Of a stretch of DNA of 52,186 bases, positions 41,154-50,194 are shown one piece after another (the stretch's first letter is position 1; each line of letters begins with the position of its first letter). Under the pieces are notes generated by a model. The model had not been told where the DNA came from. It was given only the letters and a program-made list of their open reading frames with translations, and searched no databases. A program made the translations under genes and the position numbers. The stretch comes from Verrucomicrobiales bacterium (lineage in GTDB: Bacteria; Verrucomicrobiota; Verrucomicrobiia; Verrucomicrobiales; DEV007): the NCBI GenBank assembly GCA_021648365.1, contig JAKISY010000022.1:1-52186 (forward strand), in the 5' to 3' direction.

Positions 41154-43763
41154 TTACTTTTTCAGCCCTTGCAGTTGGCGCTTAGTCCAATTGACTCCCT
41201 CCGTCGCTTGCGCATCTTTGGGATGCGCTGCAGATACCTTTTCCCACTGTTTCAGCGCCGCTGCGTACAAGGCAATGGCTCCTTTTTTATCCCCCGTTTT
41301 TTCACGGGCAAATGCCGCCAAGCCACCAGCATACGCATACAAGCGCTGATAAATCACATTGCTCTCATCCTCTTCTAACAACTCACTGATCAACTGGATC
41401 GCGCGAGTCAACGCCGGCTGCGACTCCGCGAACTGACCCACATCACCATACAGTTCTGCCATGTGACAGTTGCGCTTAGCTAAGGAGATACGCACACTCG
41501 TATCCACCTTCTTGCCCTCAGCGGCTTGACTGATCACCTGTTCTAATAATTTGACCGCGTCTTTCTCTAATTTGATCCCCGCTACCGATTGCCCCGCATC
41601 TCTCTGCAACTCTGCCAAAGCACCCAGACAATCCGCCAAAGTGGTCGCATAACGCGTATCATCACTATGCGAAGGCATCAGCCGCGATAACAAACCCATC
41701 GCATCCTGTAGAGACTCCGCCTTACGCTCCAAGCTGCCTAACAGGACCAAAGCAGAAGCTAAATGGTATTGGTATTCATCCACCGCGCCATTGAGAGAAA
41801 CCGCTTCACTTAGCAGCTCCACGCTTTTTTTGTACATTTCCACCCCAGATTCCTGCTGACCTGACTCCAACAGAATCTCCCCAATCCCCATGAAAGACGC
41901 TGCTAAAGACGCTACGATTTCTGCATTCTGAGGGTTCTTCTCTTGCAATGCCACCAAGGCGTCTGCAGCAGCTTCGAAATTCTCTCCCGCTAATTTATTA
42001 TCCCGCTTGAGGCGATACCATTGCGCCGCTTGCAATAAATTCTCAGCCACTTTCAGTTCAGCCTGCAATGCCTGCCTCGAATCCTTGATTCCCCATTGTT
42101 GCCACAAAGTTGAAGACTCTTGCAACATCGCGATCGCTTTTTTTTCATCCCCGCCCAAAGCATACAACTCCTCAGCTTGACGAAATTTCACCGCAGCCAG
42201 ATTTTTCACAATGCCAGCATCGTCAGGTTTCTGTTTTTGCAAAACCAGCAAGCGCTTCTCCGCTTCAGCAAAAGCATTTTGCGCTAAAGAAAAATCCTTC
42301 TGCTCATGGTAGATTTCCCCTAAAAAACGGTAGGCATCGCTGATCGGCACCATCAAGTCGGGGTCGTCACTGTAGCGTTTGACCTTCTGTTCGTAATAAG
42401 ACTTCGCTTCAACCAGGCGCAGATTCCGTTGCAGCTGAAAACCTGGCACGTCGGTGTCGCGATGCTCAAGAATCATCTCGAAAAAATGATCCCCATAACT
42501 TTGCAAGGACAACAGGAAATCTTCGACCTCCTCAGCTTTTTTCTGAATGCGCTGTGTTTCTTTTTTTGCATCAGCGACTTCAGCATCCTTGTCTTTTAAA
42601 GCCGCCCCCAACTCCGTTTGAACTTTCTCCATCTCACTGCGATTGACTTTCACGCCTTCATCACTGTGCGACAATGACTCTTTCAAACTCGCTTGGCTGT
42701 CCGTGTATTTGCCGTAAAACACCGCAGTACCAATAAAGCCCGATACCGCCATGATCGTAGCCACCGCCGCCGCAGTGCGCGATTTGCCAATGCGCTGCTT
42801 CATCGCCTGCTCCGCCACCACATAGCTGCCCTGCATCTGGCGCAAAGCGGCAGAATTCTCCAAAGTTTGGAAAGCGGACAGCACCTCTCGCATGTCCGAG
42901 TAGCGCTCAGTGGCATCCAAACTCAAACAACGCTCGATGATCAACCTGCGCTGCTCCAGAGCATCCGTGCTTGCCGCTTGTGGCCAAGTGATATCCGGCT
43001 GTTTCTGCATCCACTCGACGTACTGCTCTGGCTGCTGTAGGATCGTCGCTAGGGAAGACATCTGGCTACCCTTACGCAAATCGTGATCGCTAAGAAACTC
43101 CTGTAGCAAAGCATCCAATCTCGGTAAATGCCCGGTGATCAGCTGATAAGCCACCACCCCAAACGAATACACGTCCCACTGCTGCCCGCGACCATTGGTA
43201 AAATCTCCTACACTCAGCTGCTCGGGACTAGCATAAAAGCCCATGTCGCCCATTTCCAAATAATGCAAGCCTGCCATGTAACCCTGACCCCAGTCACTCA
43301 AACGAATCTGATAGCCCGTATTGGCATGACCGCTGAGAAATACATTGCTTGGCTTCAACCCCACGTGAATCACCCCATACTGATGCTCAAATGCCAGCGC
43401 CTCGACCAATTGATCCACCAAGCCCGACGCCTGTTCCTCATCCAAACGCCCGATCAAAGTAGTGATGTCATCGCCGCTCCAGCGTTCCGTCTCTGGCTCT
43501 TGATGCCCATGCAGCGAAGTGATCTGATAATAAGGATTATTGACCAAATCATAGCCATACAGATCCACTAAACCGGGATGCCCTGGCGCACGCGAAAGCC
43601 GATCTAGGTTCTCTCGTACCAAAGCCGGATTGATCGCCAGCGCTTTGAGCACATTCACCACGCACTGGCCGCCCGTAGTAGAGCTGCAGCGATAGACAAA
43701 ACCGCAGCCACCCTCGCCAATCAGTTCATCGAACTGGTAGCCCTCTATCTCTGGTAGATTCAT
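41154..43763 (-). CDS. Membrane-anchored pseudokinase with TPR-like repeats
   Basis: 869 residues. Residues 8-300 have the Ser/Thr kinase (PknB-like) fold: glycine loop G16-E-G-G-C-G21, DWG at D157-W-G159, SPEQ at 179-182, and WDVYSFGVVAYQLITGHLP. The VAIK lysine is replaced (CVVNVL, N37) and the HRD motif reads H133-V-G135, so the catalytic aspartate is absent, although K137 and N140 remain. A transmembrane helix spans about 331-350, followed by a coiled coil (about 365-415) and TPR-like helical repeats to the end. Phosphotransfer is unlikely; a binding or scaffolding role is inferred. No neighbour suggests the partner. Confidence 0.88.
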   Translation of the reverse strand: MNLPEIEGYQFDELIGEGGCGFVYRCSSTTGGQCVVNVLKALAINPALVRENLDRLSRAPGHPGLVDLYGYDLVNNPYYQITSLHGHQEPETERWSGDDITTLIGRLDEEQASGLVDQLVEALAFEHQYGVIHVGLKPSNVFLSGHANTGYQIRLSDWGQGYMAGLHYLEMGDMGFYASPEQLSVGDFTNGRGQQWDVYSFGVVAYQLITGHLPRLDALLQEFLSDHDLRKGSQMSSLATILQQPEQYVEWMQKQPDITWPQAASTDALEQRRLIIERCLSLDATERYSDMREVLSAFQTLENSAALRQMQGSYVVAEQAMKQRIGKSRTAAAVATIMAVSGFIGTAVFYGKYTDSQASLKESLSHSDEGVKVNRSEMEKVQTELGAALKDKDAEVADAKKETQRIQKKAEEVEDFLLSLQSYGDHFFEMILEHRDTDVPGFQLQRNLRLVEAKSYYEQKVKRYSDDPDLMVPISDAYRFLGEIYHEQKDFSLAQNAFAEAEKRLLVLQKQKPDDAGIVKNLAAVKFRQAEELYALGGDEKKAIAMLQESSTLWQQWGIKDSRQALQAELKVAENLLQAAQWYRLKRDNKLAGENFEAAADALVALQEKNPQNAEIVASLAASFMGIGEILLESGQQESGVEMYKKSVELLSEAVSLNGAVDEYQYHLASALVLLGSLERKAESLQDAMGLLSRLMPSHSDDTRYATTLADCLGALAELQRDAGQSVAGIKLEKDAVKLLEQVISQAAEGKKVDTSVRISLAKRNCHMAELYGDVGQFAESQPALTRAIQLISELLEEDESNVIYQRLYAYAGGLAAFAREKTGDKKGAIALYAAALKQWEKVSAAHPKDAQATEGVNWTKRQLQGLKK

Positions 43764-43885
43764 TACTGCTGTAGCTGTCGCTCCATGCCCCTATGCGGGT
43801 CTTTGAGATTCTGCCTCATTCCTCTAATAGTTAAAACTCGACCTGCACCCTGTCAGGTTGAAGCGATGCCCAAGCGCTATTGCGT

Positions 43886-44188
43886 TCACTTTCGTTGTAA
43901 AATATGCTCCACGATACTATCCCACTCCGCCTCGATTTGCTCAGGTTCGATCTCTGGACGTTTTGCGCGATTATACCAATACGCAGCATTGCCCAAATCC
44001 CCCTCGATGGTATGTAAAAGAGCGTGAATCCATGAGCCCAATGGCGTATCTATATCTTGCGCCACCTCATGAGCTTCATCCCAACGATCTTTTTTAGTCC
44101 ACCACAAAGCCGACAACTCCAATCCCAGCCCTTCGGGGGGTTCATCATCATTAGCTACCGAAACGAGCAACTCTTCTATAGTATTCAT
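43886..44188 (-). CDS. Small conserved protein of unknown function
   Basis: 100 residues, acidic, soluble. The core LELSALWWTKKDRWDEAHEV and the following segments (LGSWIHALLHTIEGDLGNA, then AYWYNRAKRPEI) form a pattern I recall from a widespread but uncharacterised family of roughly 100-residue proteins in Gram-negative bacteria. It resembles one helical repeat pair (TPR/SEL1-like) but is not assigned to either. It is 122 bp upstream of the pseudokinase gene on the same strand and divergent from the RNA methyltransferase gene. Its real-gene status is well supported by that pattern. Confidence 0.7.
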   Translation of the reverse strand: MNTIEELLVSVANDDEPPEGLGLELSALWWTKKDRWDEAHEVAQDIDTPLGSWIHALLHTIEGDLGNAAYWYNRAKRPEIEPEQIEAEWDSIVEHILQRK

Positions 44189-44265
44189 CCTTCTTTCACT
44201 TTATCCCATTCACGCCCCGCGTAAAATAGAACCCAACAAACTTTTCACACTTTTCACCATTTATC

Positions 44266-45510
44266 ATGAGCCGCACACCCGCTAAATTCAATCCTGAGCC
44301 TTTCGACTATCATCAGGAACTCGAAATCGACATCGAATCCCTCACCAATCTAGGCCAAGGACTCGGTCGCATCGACGGCTGGGTGGTTTTTGTGCCCTTC
44401 TCCCTGCCTGGAGAACGCGTGCTCGCACGAATTTTCCGCAACCACAAAGCCCACAGCGAAGCCGACCTGATCGAAGTGCTGCAGCCTTCACCCCACCGCG
44501 TCGAAGCCCGCTGCGAACTGTTCGGGCTGTGTGGCGGCTGTCAATATCAGAACTACGCCTACGAACAGCAACTGTTGTGGAAACAAACCCAAGTGCAAGA
44601 GTTGCTCTCCCACATGGCGAACATCGAAGCCGAGGTCTTGCCCGTCATTCCCTCGCCACAACAGTGGGGCTACCGCTCAAAAATCACCCCTCACTTCCAA
44701 AAACCCAAAGATGGTAAAATCTCCGCCATCGGATTTCTCAAAGCCGGCGTTCGCTCTCAGTTGATCGATGTCAAAGAGTGCCCGATCGCCTCCGACGCCA
44801 TCAATCAAGCCCTGCCCAAAGTCCGAGCACGCGCCCACGCCGAAGCGCTCTCTTATCGCAAAGGAGCTACCCTGCTGTTGCGCGACTCAGCCGATGAAGC
44901 GGATCTCGTGATCACTGAGAACAACGAGGTCTGCGAAGAACACGTCGGTGATTTGCGTTTCCAATTTGCTGCTGGTGAGTTTTTTCAAAACAACCCGTCC
45001 ATTCTGCCAGCCTTCACCGAACACGCCCGCACTGAAGCGCTAAACGCTGGAGAAAATCGAAGCGCCAACCGTTACCTTGTCGATACCTACTGCGGCAGCG
45101 GTTTGTTCGCCATCTCTTGTGCCGCCCACTTTGAACAAGTCTCCGGCATCGAAATCAGCGAAGCCGCCATCGAGTGGGCGACTCGCAATACCAAGCTCAA
45201 TGATATCGACAACTGTAAATTTCAACAAGGCGATGCCTTAGACATCTTTGCAGAGATCGAATACCCCGCTGAGCAAACCGCCGTCATCATCGACCCGCCG
45301 CGCAAAGGATCCAACCCAGGATTCATCGAGCAACTATTGGCTTTCGCTCCCGCCACCATCGTTTACATTTCCTGCAACCCCGCCACCCAGATTCGTGACC
45401 TCGAACTGCTGCTGGCTAACGATCAATATCAACTGAGCAAAATTCAGCCCTTCGACCTCTTCCCTCACACCCGCCATCTCGAATGTGTCATCACCCTGCA
45501 TAAAATCTAA
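44266..45510 (+). CDS. 23S rRNA uracil-5 methyltransferase family protein (RumA/RlmD-like)
   Basis: 414-residue SAM-dependent RNA (uracil-C5) methyltransferase. A TRAM domain (about 15-75) precedes a [4Fe-4S] cluster site with C83, C89 and C92 (CELFGLCGGCQYQ) and C172 in VKECPIA. The Rossmann catalytic domain includes LVDTYCGSGLFAI, VIIDPPRKGS and the nucleophile in YISCNP (C370, verified by coordinate). RlmD, RlmC and relatives differ by target uridine, and the site cannot be told from sequence. It is followed 12 bp later by a Tat-signal stub and then the phosphoketolase gene. Confidence 0.9.
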   Translation: MSRTPAKFNPEPFDYHQELEIDIESLTNLGQGLGRIDGWVVFVPFSLPGERVLARIFRNHKAHSEADLIEVLQPSPHRVEARCELFGLCGGCQYQNYAYEQQLLWKQTQVQELLSHMANIEAEVLPVIPSPQQWGYRSKITPHFQKPKDGKISAIGFLKAGVRSQLIDVKECPIASDAINQALPKVRARAHAEALSYRKGATLLLRDSADEADLVITENNEVCEEHVGDLRFQFAAGEFFQNNPSILPAFTEHARTEALNAGENRSANRYLVDTYCGSGLFAISCAAHFEQVSGIEISEAAIEWATRNTKLNDIDNCKFQQGDALDIFAEIEYPAEQTAVIIDPPRKGSNPGFIEQLLAFAPATIVYISCNPATQIRDLELLLANDQYQLSKIQPFDLFPHTRHLECVITLHKI

Positions 45511-45521
45511 TCCCCACAAAA

Positions 45522-45668
45522 ATGAAACGACGTCACTTCCTCAAAAGTTCCACTGCACTTGCTGCCTGCTCGCTCACCCCATGCAAACCAGCTAGGATTT
45601 TGTGGCGTGTAAATACTGTCACTCAAAATGCATCGTTGAGCACGAGAGTCCGTGCTAATAAATTTTAA
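45522..45668 (+). pseudogene. Stub of a Tat-exported or lipoprotein gene
   Basis: A 48-codon open frame starting ATG at 45522 reads MKRRHFLKSSTALAACSLTP, a textbook twin-arginine leader (RRHFLK, then a hydrophobic stretch) with a lipobox-like LAAC. After about 25 residues the sequence loses all family character and stops at a TAA at 45666-45668, just before the phosphoketolase start. It is best read as the 5' remnant of a larger exported protein whose body was deleted. It is too short to be a working enzyme; expression of a leader peptide cannot be excluded. Confidence 0.55.
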
Positions 45669-45687
45669 GTTTAACTTCACCCAAATC

Positions 45688-48087
45688 ATGACCCAACTCG
45701 AACAAGCTGACTCAACGCGTCGGACTTTAACAGAAAAAGAGTTAGACTTGATCCACGCTTACTGGCGCGCTGCCAATTATTTATCTGTTGGTCAAATTTA
45801 TCTGCTCGACAACCCGCTGCTCAAAGAGCCGCTGCTAGCTTCACACGTCAAACAGCGACTTCTAGGTCACTGGGGAACGACTCCTGGGCTCAACTTCATT
45901 TATGCCCACCTCAACCGAGTCATCAAAGCAGATGATCTCAATGTGATCTATCTAGCGGGACCAGGTCACGGTGGGCCTGGACTGGTGGCGAATACCTATC
46001 TGGAAGGCACTTACAGCGAGTTTTATCCCGACATATCTCAAGATGAAGAGGGGCTGAAACGGCTGTTCAAACAGTTTTCTTTTCCTGGCGGCATACCTAG
46101 TCATGTCGCACCAGAGACCCCGGGCTCCATCCATGAAGGTGGCGAACTCGGCTACGTCGTCTCTCACGCCTATGGTGCAGTATTTGATAATCCAGATCTG
46201 ATCGCCGCCTGTGTGGTCGGCGATGGTGAAGCAGAAACTGGCCCACTAGCTACCGCTTGGCATTCTAATAAATTTTTGGATCCAGTGCGGGATGGAGCCG
46301 TCCTACCCATCCTCCACCTCAATGGCTACAAAATCGCTAACCCGTCTCTTTTAGCTAGAATCCCACACCAAGAACTAAAAAGCCTTTTTGTGGGGTATGG
46401 ATACAAACCCTATTTTGTCGAAGGTTCTGATCCGCAACTCATGCATCAACTGATGGCGCAAACTCTCGACATTGTAATCGAAGAAATACGCCAAATCCAA
46501 AAACAAGCGCGCTCAGAAGGGAACAGCACTCGACCTATTTGGCCCATCATCATTCTTCGCTCACCCAAGGGATGGACCGGACCCAAGTCCGTAGAAGGTA
46601 TGCAAACCGAAAACTACTGGCGCTCTCACCAAGTTCCTTTCGGTCAAGTAGTAGAAAATCCAGACCACTTAGCACTGTTAGAAACTTGGATGAGAAGTTA
46701 CCGCCCTGAAGAATTGTTCGAAGACAGCGGGCAACTCAAAGCTGAGTTGAAGGTGCTTGCTCCAGAGGGGGTATTGCGCATGGGTTCTAACCCTCACGCC
46801 AATGGAGGTGCCCTCTTGAAAGATTTGCGAATGCCGGATTTCAGGGATTTTGCGGTCAGTGTGGAACAACCCGGTGGCAGCTTAGCGGAAGCTACCCGCG
46901 TGATGGGCAAATTCCTCGCCGCCATCATGGAGGATAATCTATCTGAGAAAAATTTCCGTGTCGTGGGGCCTGATGAAACAGCATCCAATCGCCTCGGCTC
47001 CTTGTTTGAAGTCACTCAGCGTGCATGGAATGCAGAGCGACTACCCGAAGATGATGACCCTCAAGCTCACCTCGCCATCGACGGCAGAGTGATGGAGATC
47101 CTCAGTGAGCACACCTGCCAAGGTTGGCTAGAAGGTTATCTTTTGACCGGCAGGCATGGGCTTTTTTCCTGTTACGAAGCTTTCATCCATATCGTAGACT
47201 CGATGGTCAATCAGCACGCCAAATGGTTGAAAGTCACCAGTGATGAAATCCCCTGGCGTCGTCCAATCGCATCGCTCAATTACTTGCTCACTTCACATGT
47301 TTGGCGTCAGGATCACAATGGCTTCAGCCATCAGGATCCAGGTTTTATCGATCATGTGGTGAACAAAAAATCCTCTGTCATTCGAGTCTATTTTCCGCCT
47401 GATGCCAACACCTTGCTCTGTGTCACCGATCACTGCCTGCGCAGCCGCAACTATATCAACGTGATTGTAGCTGGTAAGCAGCCACAACCCCAATGGCTCA
47501 CCATGCAGCAAGCGATCTACCACTGCACCCTCGGCGCGGGAATTTGGCAGTGGGCAAGCAATGATGAAGGCGGCGAACCCGACGTAGTGTTAGCTTGCTG
47601 TGGTGATGTCCCCACCATCGAAACTCTCGCCGCCGTGATGCTACTACGCGAACACTTGCCGCAACTCAAAATACGCGTCGTCAATGTGGTCAATCTGATG
47701 GTACTCCAGCCTAAAAGCGAGCACCCTCATGGTCTTTCTGACAAAAACTTTGATACCCTGTTCACCACCGATACTCCGGTTATATTTTGTTATCACGGAT
47801 ACCCTTGGTTGATCCACCGACTCACCTATCGACGCACCAATCACCACAACCTACACGTTCGGGGCTACAAAGAAGAAGGCACCACCACCACCCCTTTTGA
47901 CATGGCAGTACTCAATGAGATTGATCGTTTTCATCTAGTAGCCGATGTGATTGATCGCGTGCCTAGCCTCGGGTCACAGGCAGCTTATCTCAAACAATTC
48001 GTTGACCACAAACTCATCGCCCACAAAGAATACATTCGTCAGCACGGCGTCGACATGCCAGAAATCAATGACTGGCAATGGCAGTGA
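45688..48087 (+). CDS. xfp: Phosphoketolase (Xfp)
   Basis: 799-residue thiamine-diphosphate enzyme that splits xylulose-5-phosphate or fructose-6-phosphate with phosphate to give acetyl phosphate. The start at ATG 45688 (MTQLEQADSTRRTL) fits family length; the open frame extends to 45652 without an ATG. Signatures include VIYLAGPGHGGPG, PGGIPSHVAPETPGSIHEGG, the ThDP motif VVGDGEAETGP, LPILHLNGYKIANPSL and GRHGLFSCYEAF. No acetate kinase or phosphotransacetylase gene is in the window. The enzyme shares substrates with the transketolase at 22.8-24.8 kb. Confidence 0.95.
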   Translation: MTQLEQADSTRRTLTEKELDLIHAYWRAANYLSVGQIYLLDNPLLKEPLLASHVKQRLLGHWGTTPGLNFIYAHLNRVIKADDLNVIYLAGPGHGGPGLVANTYLEGTYSEFYPDISQDEEGLKRLFKQFSFPGGIPSHVAPETPGSIHEGGELGYVVSHAYGAVFDNPDLIAACVVGDGEAETGPLATAWHSNKFLDPVRDGAVLPILHLNGYKIANPSLLARIPHQELKSLFVGYGYKPYFVEGSDPQLMHQLMAQTLDIVIEEIRQIQKQARSEGNSTRPIWPIIILRSPKGWTGPKSVEGMQTENYWRSHQVPFGQVVENPDHLALLETWMRSYRPEELFEDSGQLKAELKVLAPEGVLRMGSNPHANGGALLKDLRMPDFRDFAVSVEQPGGSLAEATRVMGKFLAAIMEDNLSEKNFRVVGPDETASNRLGSLFEVTQRAWNAERLPEDDDPQAHLAIDGRVMEILSEHTCQGWLEGYLLTGRHGLFSCYEAFIHIVDSMVNQHAKWLKVTSDEIPWRRPIASLNYLLTSHVWRQDHNGFSHQDPGFIDHVVNKKSSVIRVYFPPDANTLLCVTDHCLRSRNYINVIVAGKQPQPQWLTMQQAIYHCTLGAGIWQWASNDEGGEPDVVLACCGDVPTIETLAAVMLLREHLPQLKIRVVNVVNLMVLQPKSEHPHGLSDKNFDTLFTTDTPVIFCYHGYPWLIHRLTYRRTNHHNLHVRGYKEEGTTTTPFDMAVLNEIDRFHLVADVIDRVPSLGSQAAYLKQFVDHKLIAHKEYIRQHGVDMPEINDWQWQ

Positions 48088-48173
48088 TGTGAATGCTTAT
48101 GGGTAAGTGATCTTGCGTTTAGGGCAAAATGATGTTTCTGTCAGCTATATTGCTAAAAGCAGCCAGATAGCCA

Positions 48174-48932
48174 ATGAGCTCACTTTTTAACCATCGAACC
48201 AGCACCATCGCTCTTTTTGCCTGCATCAGTCTCAGTGTCTGGCTCGGCACCAGCAGTGTCGATGCCAAAGACAAATTGCCCGACCCACGTGACGAATACA
48301 TCATCGTCACGGGTGGCCCCGCGCTGGAGAAATGGGAGAAGTTTCGCATCAAGAACCAACGCCATGACAAGTGGTGGGGTAATTTTGTCCGCGCTTCGCG
48401 TATTCGTATCGATCAGCTCCAGCGCTATTACAAAGGCCCCGTCAACATCACCTGGATGGTCTATCGGCCTGCTTACGTCAGTCGCGCCAGCGAAGATGGT
48501 CAGCCGCTGCTCTCGTATATCGAAAGTGTGCGCGACAAGTACAAAATCCGCCTCGTGTGGTTCAATAGTGGCGATGACGTGATCCGCTACGTCAATAGCG
48601 GACAAAATCGTTCGCGAGTCAAAGTCGGCGGCTTCGAGTATTTTGGCCACTCCAACAAATACTGTTTCGTCTTCGACTACAGCAATGAAGTGCTGGGAGC
48701 CTCGAAATCCTTTCTCCATCAAGACATGCTCAGTGGTATGCATCGCAACGCCTTCGCCAAGCGCAGTTTTGCCAAAAGCTGGGGCTGCCATACCGGCGAG
48801 AGCTTTTCTACCTCTTTCAAAAAAGCCACTGGCGTCAAAATGGTCGGCGCCGTTGGTAAAACCGACTACTCCGAAGTTTACAAACAAGTGCTACCTTTTT
48901 TATCCAGTAGTTACGGGAAATGGACGCGCTAA
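48174..48932 (+). CDS. Secreted protein with a possible His-Cys catalytic dyad
   Basis: 252 residues with a signal peptide (hydrophobic IALFACISLSVWLG, cleavage near SVDAKD). After an N-terminal strand (EYIIVTGGPAL) it alternates strands and helices. Two motifs stand out: VGGFEYFGHSN, with H159 following a hydrophobic strand, and SFAKSWGCHTGES, with C205 following another. A strand-His then strand-Cys order is that of clan CD (caspase/gingipain/C80-like) peptidases, but the match is by shape only. I do not recognise a named family. It is flanked by phosphoketolase and bioB on the same strand without a clear operon. Confidence 0.6.
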   Translation: MSSLFNHRTSTIALFACISLSVWLGTSSVDAKDKLPDPRDEYIIVTGGPALEKWEKFRIKNQRHDKWWGNFVRASRIRIDQLQRYYKGPVNITWMVYRPAYVSRASEDGQPLLSYIESVRDKYKIRLVWFNSGDDVIRYVNSGQNRSRVKVGGFEYFGHSNKYCFVFDYSNEVLGASKSFLHQDMLSGMHRNAFAKRSFAKSWGCHTGESFSTSFKKATGVKMVGAVGKTDYSEVYKQVLPFLSSSYGKWTR

Positions 48933-49022
48933 GGAGCTAAATCCACTGCCTTCATCGCCTTGCATTTTCACTTTCATCCGCGATAGTCGCGACCACTCAC
49001 ACAATCACCACCCGATTCATCC

Positions 49023-50024
49023 ATGCAACTCGATCAACTGCAATCACTCTATCAGCTTCCATTTTTTGAACTTCTAAAAAAAGCTCGCGAAGTCCACGAA
49101 GCCCACTGGCCTGACAACGAAGTCCAGCTCTGCACCTTGCTTTCCATCAAAACTGGAGGTTGCAGCGAAGACTGTTCCTACTGCGCCCAATCTTCACGCT
49201 ACGACACCAATCTCGACCGCGAGATGCTGATGGAAAAAAAGGAAGTCATGGAAAGCGCTCGAGCTGCCAAAGAAAACGGCAGCACTCGTTTCTGCATGGG
49301 CGCCGCTTGGAAGGGCGTTCAAGACGGCACTAAAAAATTCGATACCGTGTTAGAAATCGTGGAACACGTCAGCACCCTTGGCATGGAAGTCTGCGTCACC
49401 CTCGGTGAGCTTGGCGAGGTCGAAGCCCGTAAATTACGTGATGCCGGCGTGACTGCTTACAATCACAACATCGACACCTCACCCGAGCATTACCCCGAGA
49501 TCGTCACCAGTCATACTTTTCAGGACCGTCTCGATACCATTCGCTGTGTGCAAGACGTCGGCATGTCCGTCTGTTGCGGTGGCATCCTCGGTATGGGCGA
49601 GAGCGAAACCGATCGCCTGCGCATGCTCGAAGTGCTAAGTAACTTCAATCCACCACCAGAAAGCGTGCCGATCAATGCTCTGATGCCAATGCCAGGCACC
49701 CCGCTCGAAGACAAAGCGCCGATCGACTCTTTTGACCTCATCCGCATGATCGCTTTAGCGCGTATCGCGGTTCCAAAATCCCGCGTGCGCCTCTCCGCCG
49801 GTCGCACTGGTCTCAACGACGAAGCGCAAGCCCTGTGCTTCTTCGCCGGAGCCAACTCCATCTTCTACGGCGACAAATTGCTCACCGCAGAGAACCCACA
49901 ATCGAGCAAAGATAAAGCCCTACTCTCCAAACTAGGACTCAGCTCACAAAAACCCAACCCAGCCCTAATGCCTCCCTCCGCCATCGAAAACCTCCCCCTC
50001 GACCCAGCACCAGTGGGTGCGTGA
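49023..50024 (+). CDS. bioB: Biotin synthase
   Basis: 333-residue radical-SAM enzyme that inserts sulfur into dethiobiotin to make biotin. The SAM cluster is C47-x3-C51-x2-C54 in KTGGCSEDCSYCAQSSRY. Further hallmarks are TRFCMGAAWKG, the YNHNIDTSPEHYPEI segment, CCGGILGMGES and the late RLSAGR (arginine ligand of the [2Fe-2S] cluster). Length is typical. It appears as a single gene; no other bio gene is in the window, and the DNA downstream is a repeat-rich island. Certain call. Confidence 0.97.
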   Translation: MQLDQLQSLYQLPFFELLKKAREVHEAHWPDNEVQLCTLLSIKTGGCSEDCSYCAQSSRYDTNLDREMLMEKKEVMESARAAKENGSTRFCMGAAWKGVQDGTKKFDTVLEIVEHVSTLGMEVCVTLGELGEVEARKLRDAGVTAYNHNIDTSPEHYPEIVTSHTFQDRLDTIRCVQDVGMSVCCGGILGMGESETDRLRMLEVLSNFNPPPESVPINALMPMPGTPLEDKAPIDSFDLIRMIALARIAVPKSRVRLSAGRTGLNDEAQALCFFAGANSIFYGDKLLTAENPQSSKDKALLSKLGLSSQKPNPALMPPSAIENLPLDPAPVGA

Positions 50025-50053
50025 TGGGAGAAGGACGCTAAGAGAAGATTTAA

Positions 50054-50080
50054 ACCACAACCGAAGGCTTCGGTTGTGGT
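50054..50080. repeat. Perfect 13 bp inverted repeat downstream of bioB
   Basis: ACCACAACCGAAG and CTTCGGTTGTGGT flank a single G. The right 14 bases (50067-50080) recur exactly at 50990-51003. It lies 29 bp after the bioB stop and could terminate bioB, though AAAAA rather than T follows; it also marks the left edge of the decayed-element island. Confidence 0.6.
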
Positions 50081-50097
50081 AAAAATCCTACCTCTTC

Positions 50098-50193
50098 CTA
50101 TATCCTAAACCGCTGAATCCCGTCCACCAAGCGCCCGACGTTAAAGTTGATCAATAGCCCTGTGTTCACCTTCGCCAGCTTCATCTCAGCCAT
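50098..50193 (-). pseudogene. C-terminal remnant of a GxxExxY (PDDEXK_3-like) protein
   Basis: The minus strand encodes MAEMKLAKVNTGLLINFNVG and RLVDGIQRFRI, then TAG (50100-50098). The LLINFNV-x-x-L-x-x-GI-x-R ending is the hallmark C-terminus of the GxxExxY protein family (PD-(D/E)xK superfamily, usually about 120-130 residues). A TAA stop lies in frame immediately before the ATG at 50193, and the N-terminal nuclease-like part with the GxxExxY motif is missing. The rest was probably lost through insertion or deletion next to the transposase remnant. The similarity is strong despite only 31 residues. Confidence 0.75.
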
Positions 50194-50194
50194 T

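Noticed and set aside
48180..48887. A 235-codon minus-strand open frame opposite the secreted His-Cys protein
   Set aside because: The plus-strand frame has a signal peptide and coherent secondary structure pattern; the reverse frame has no start context or motif.
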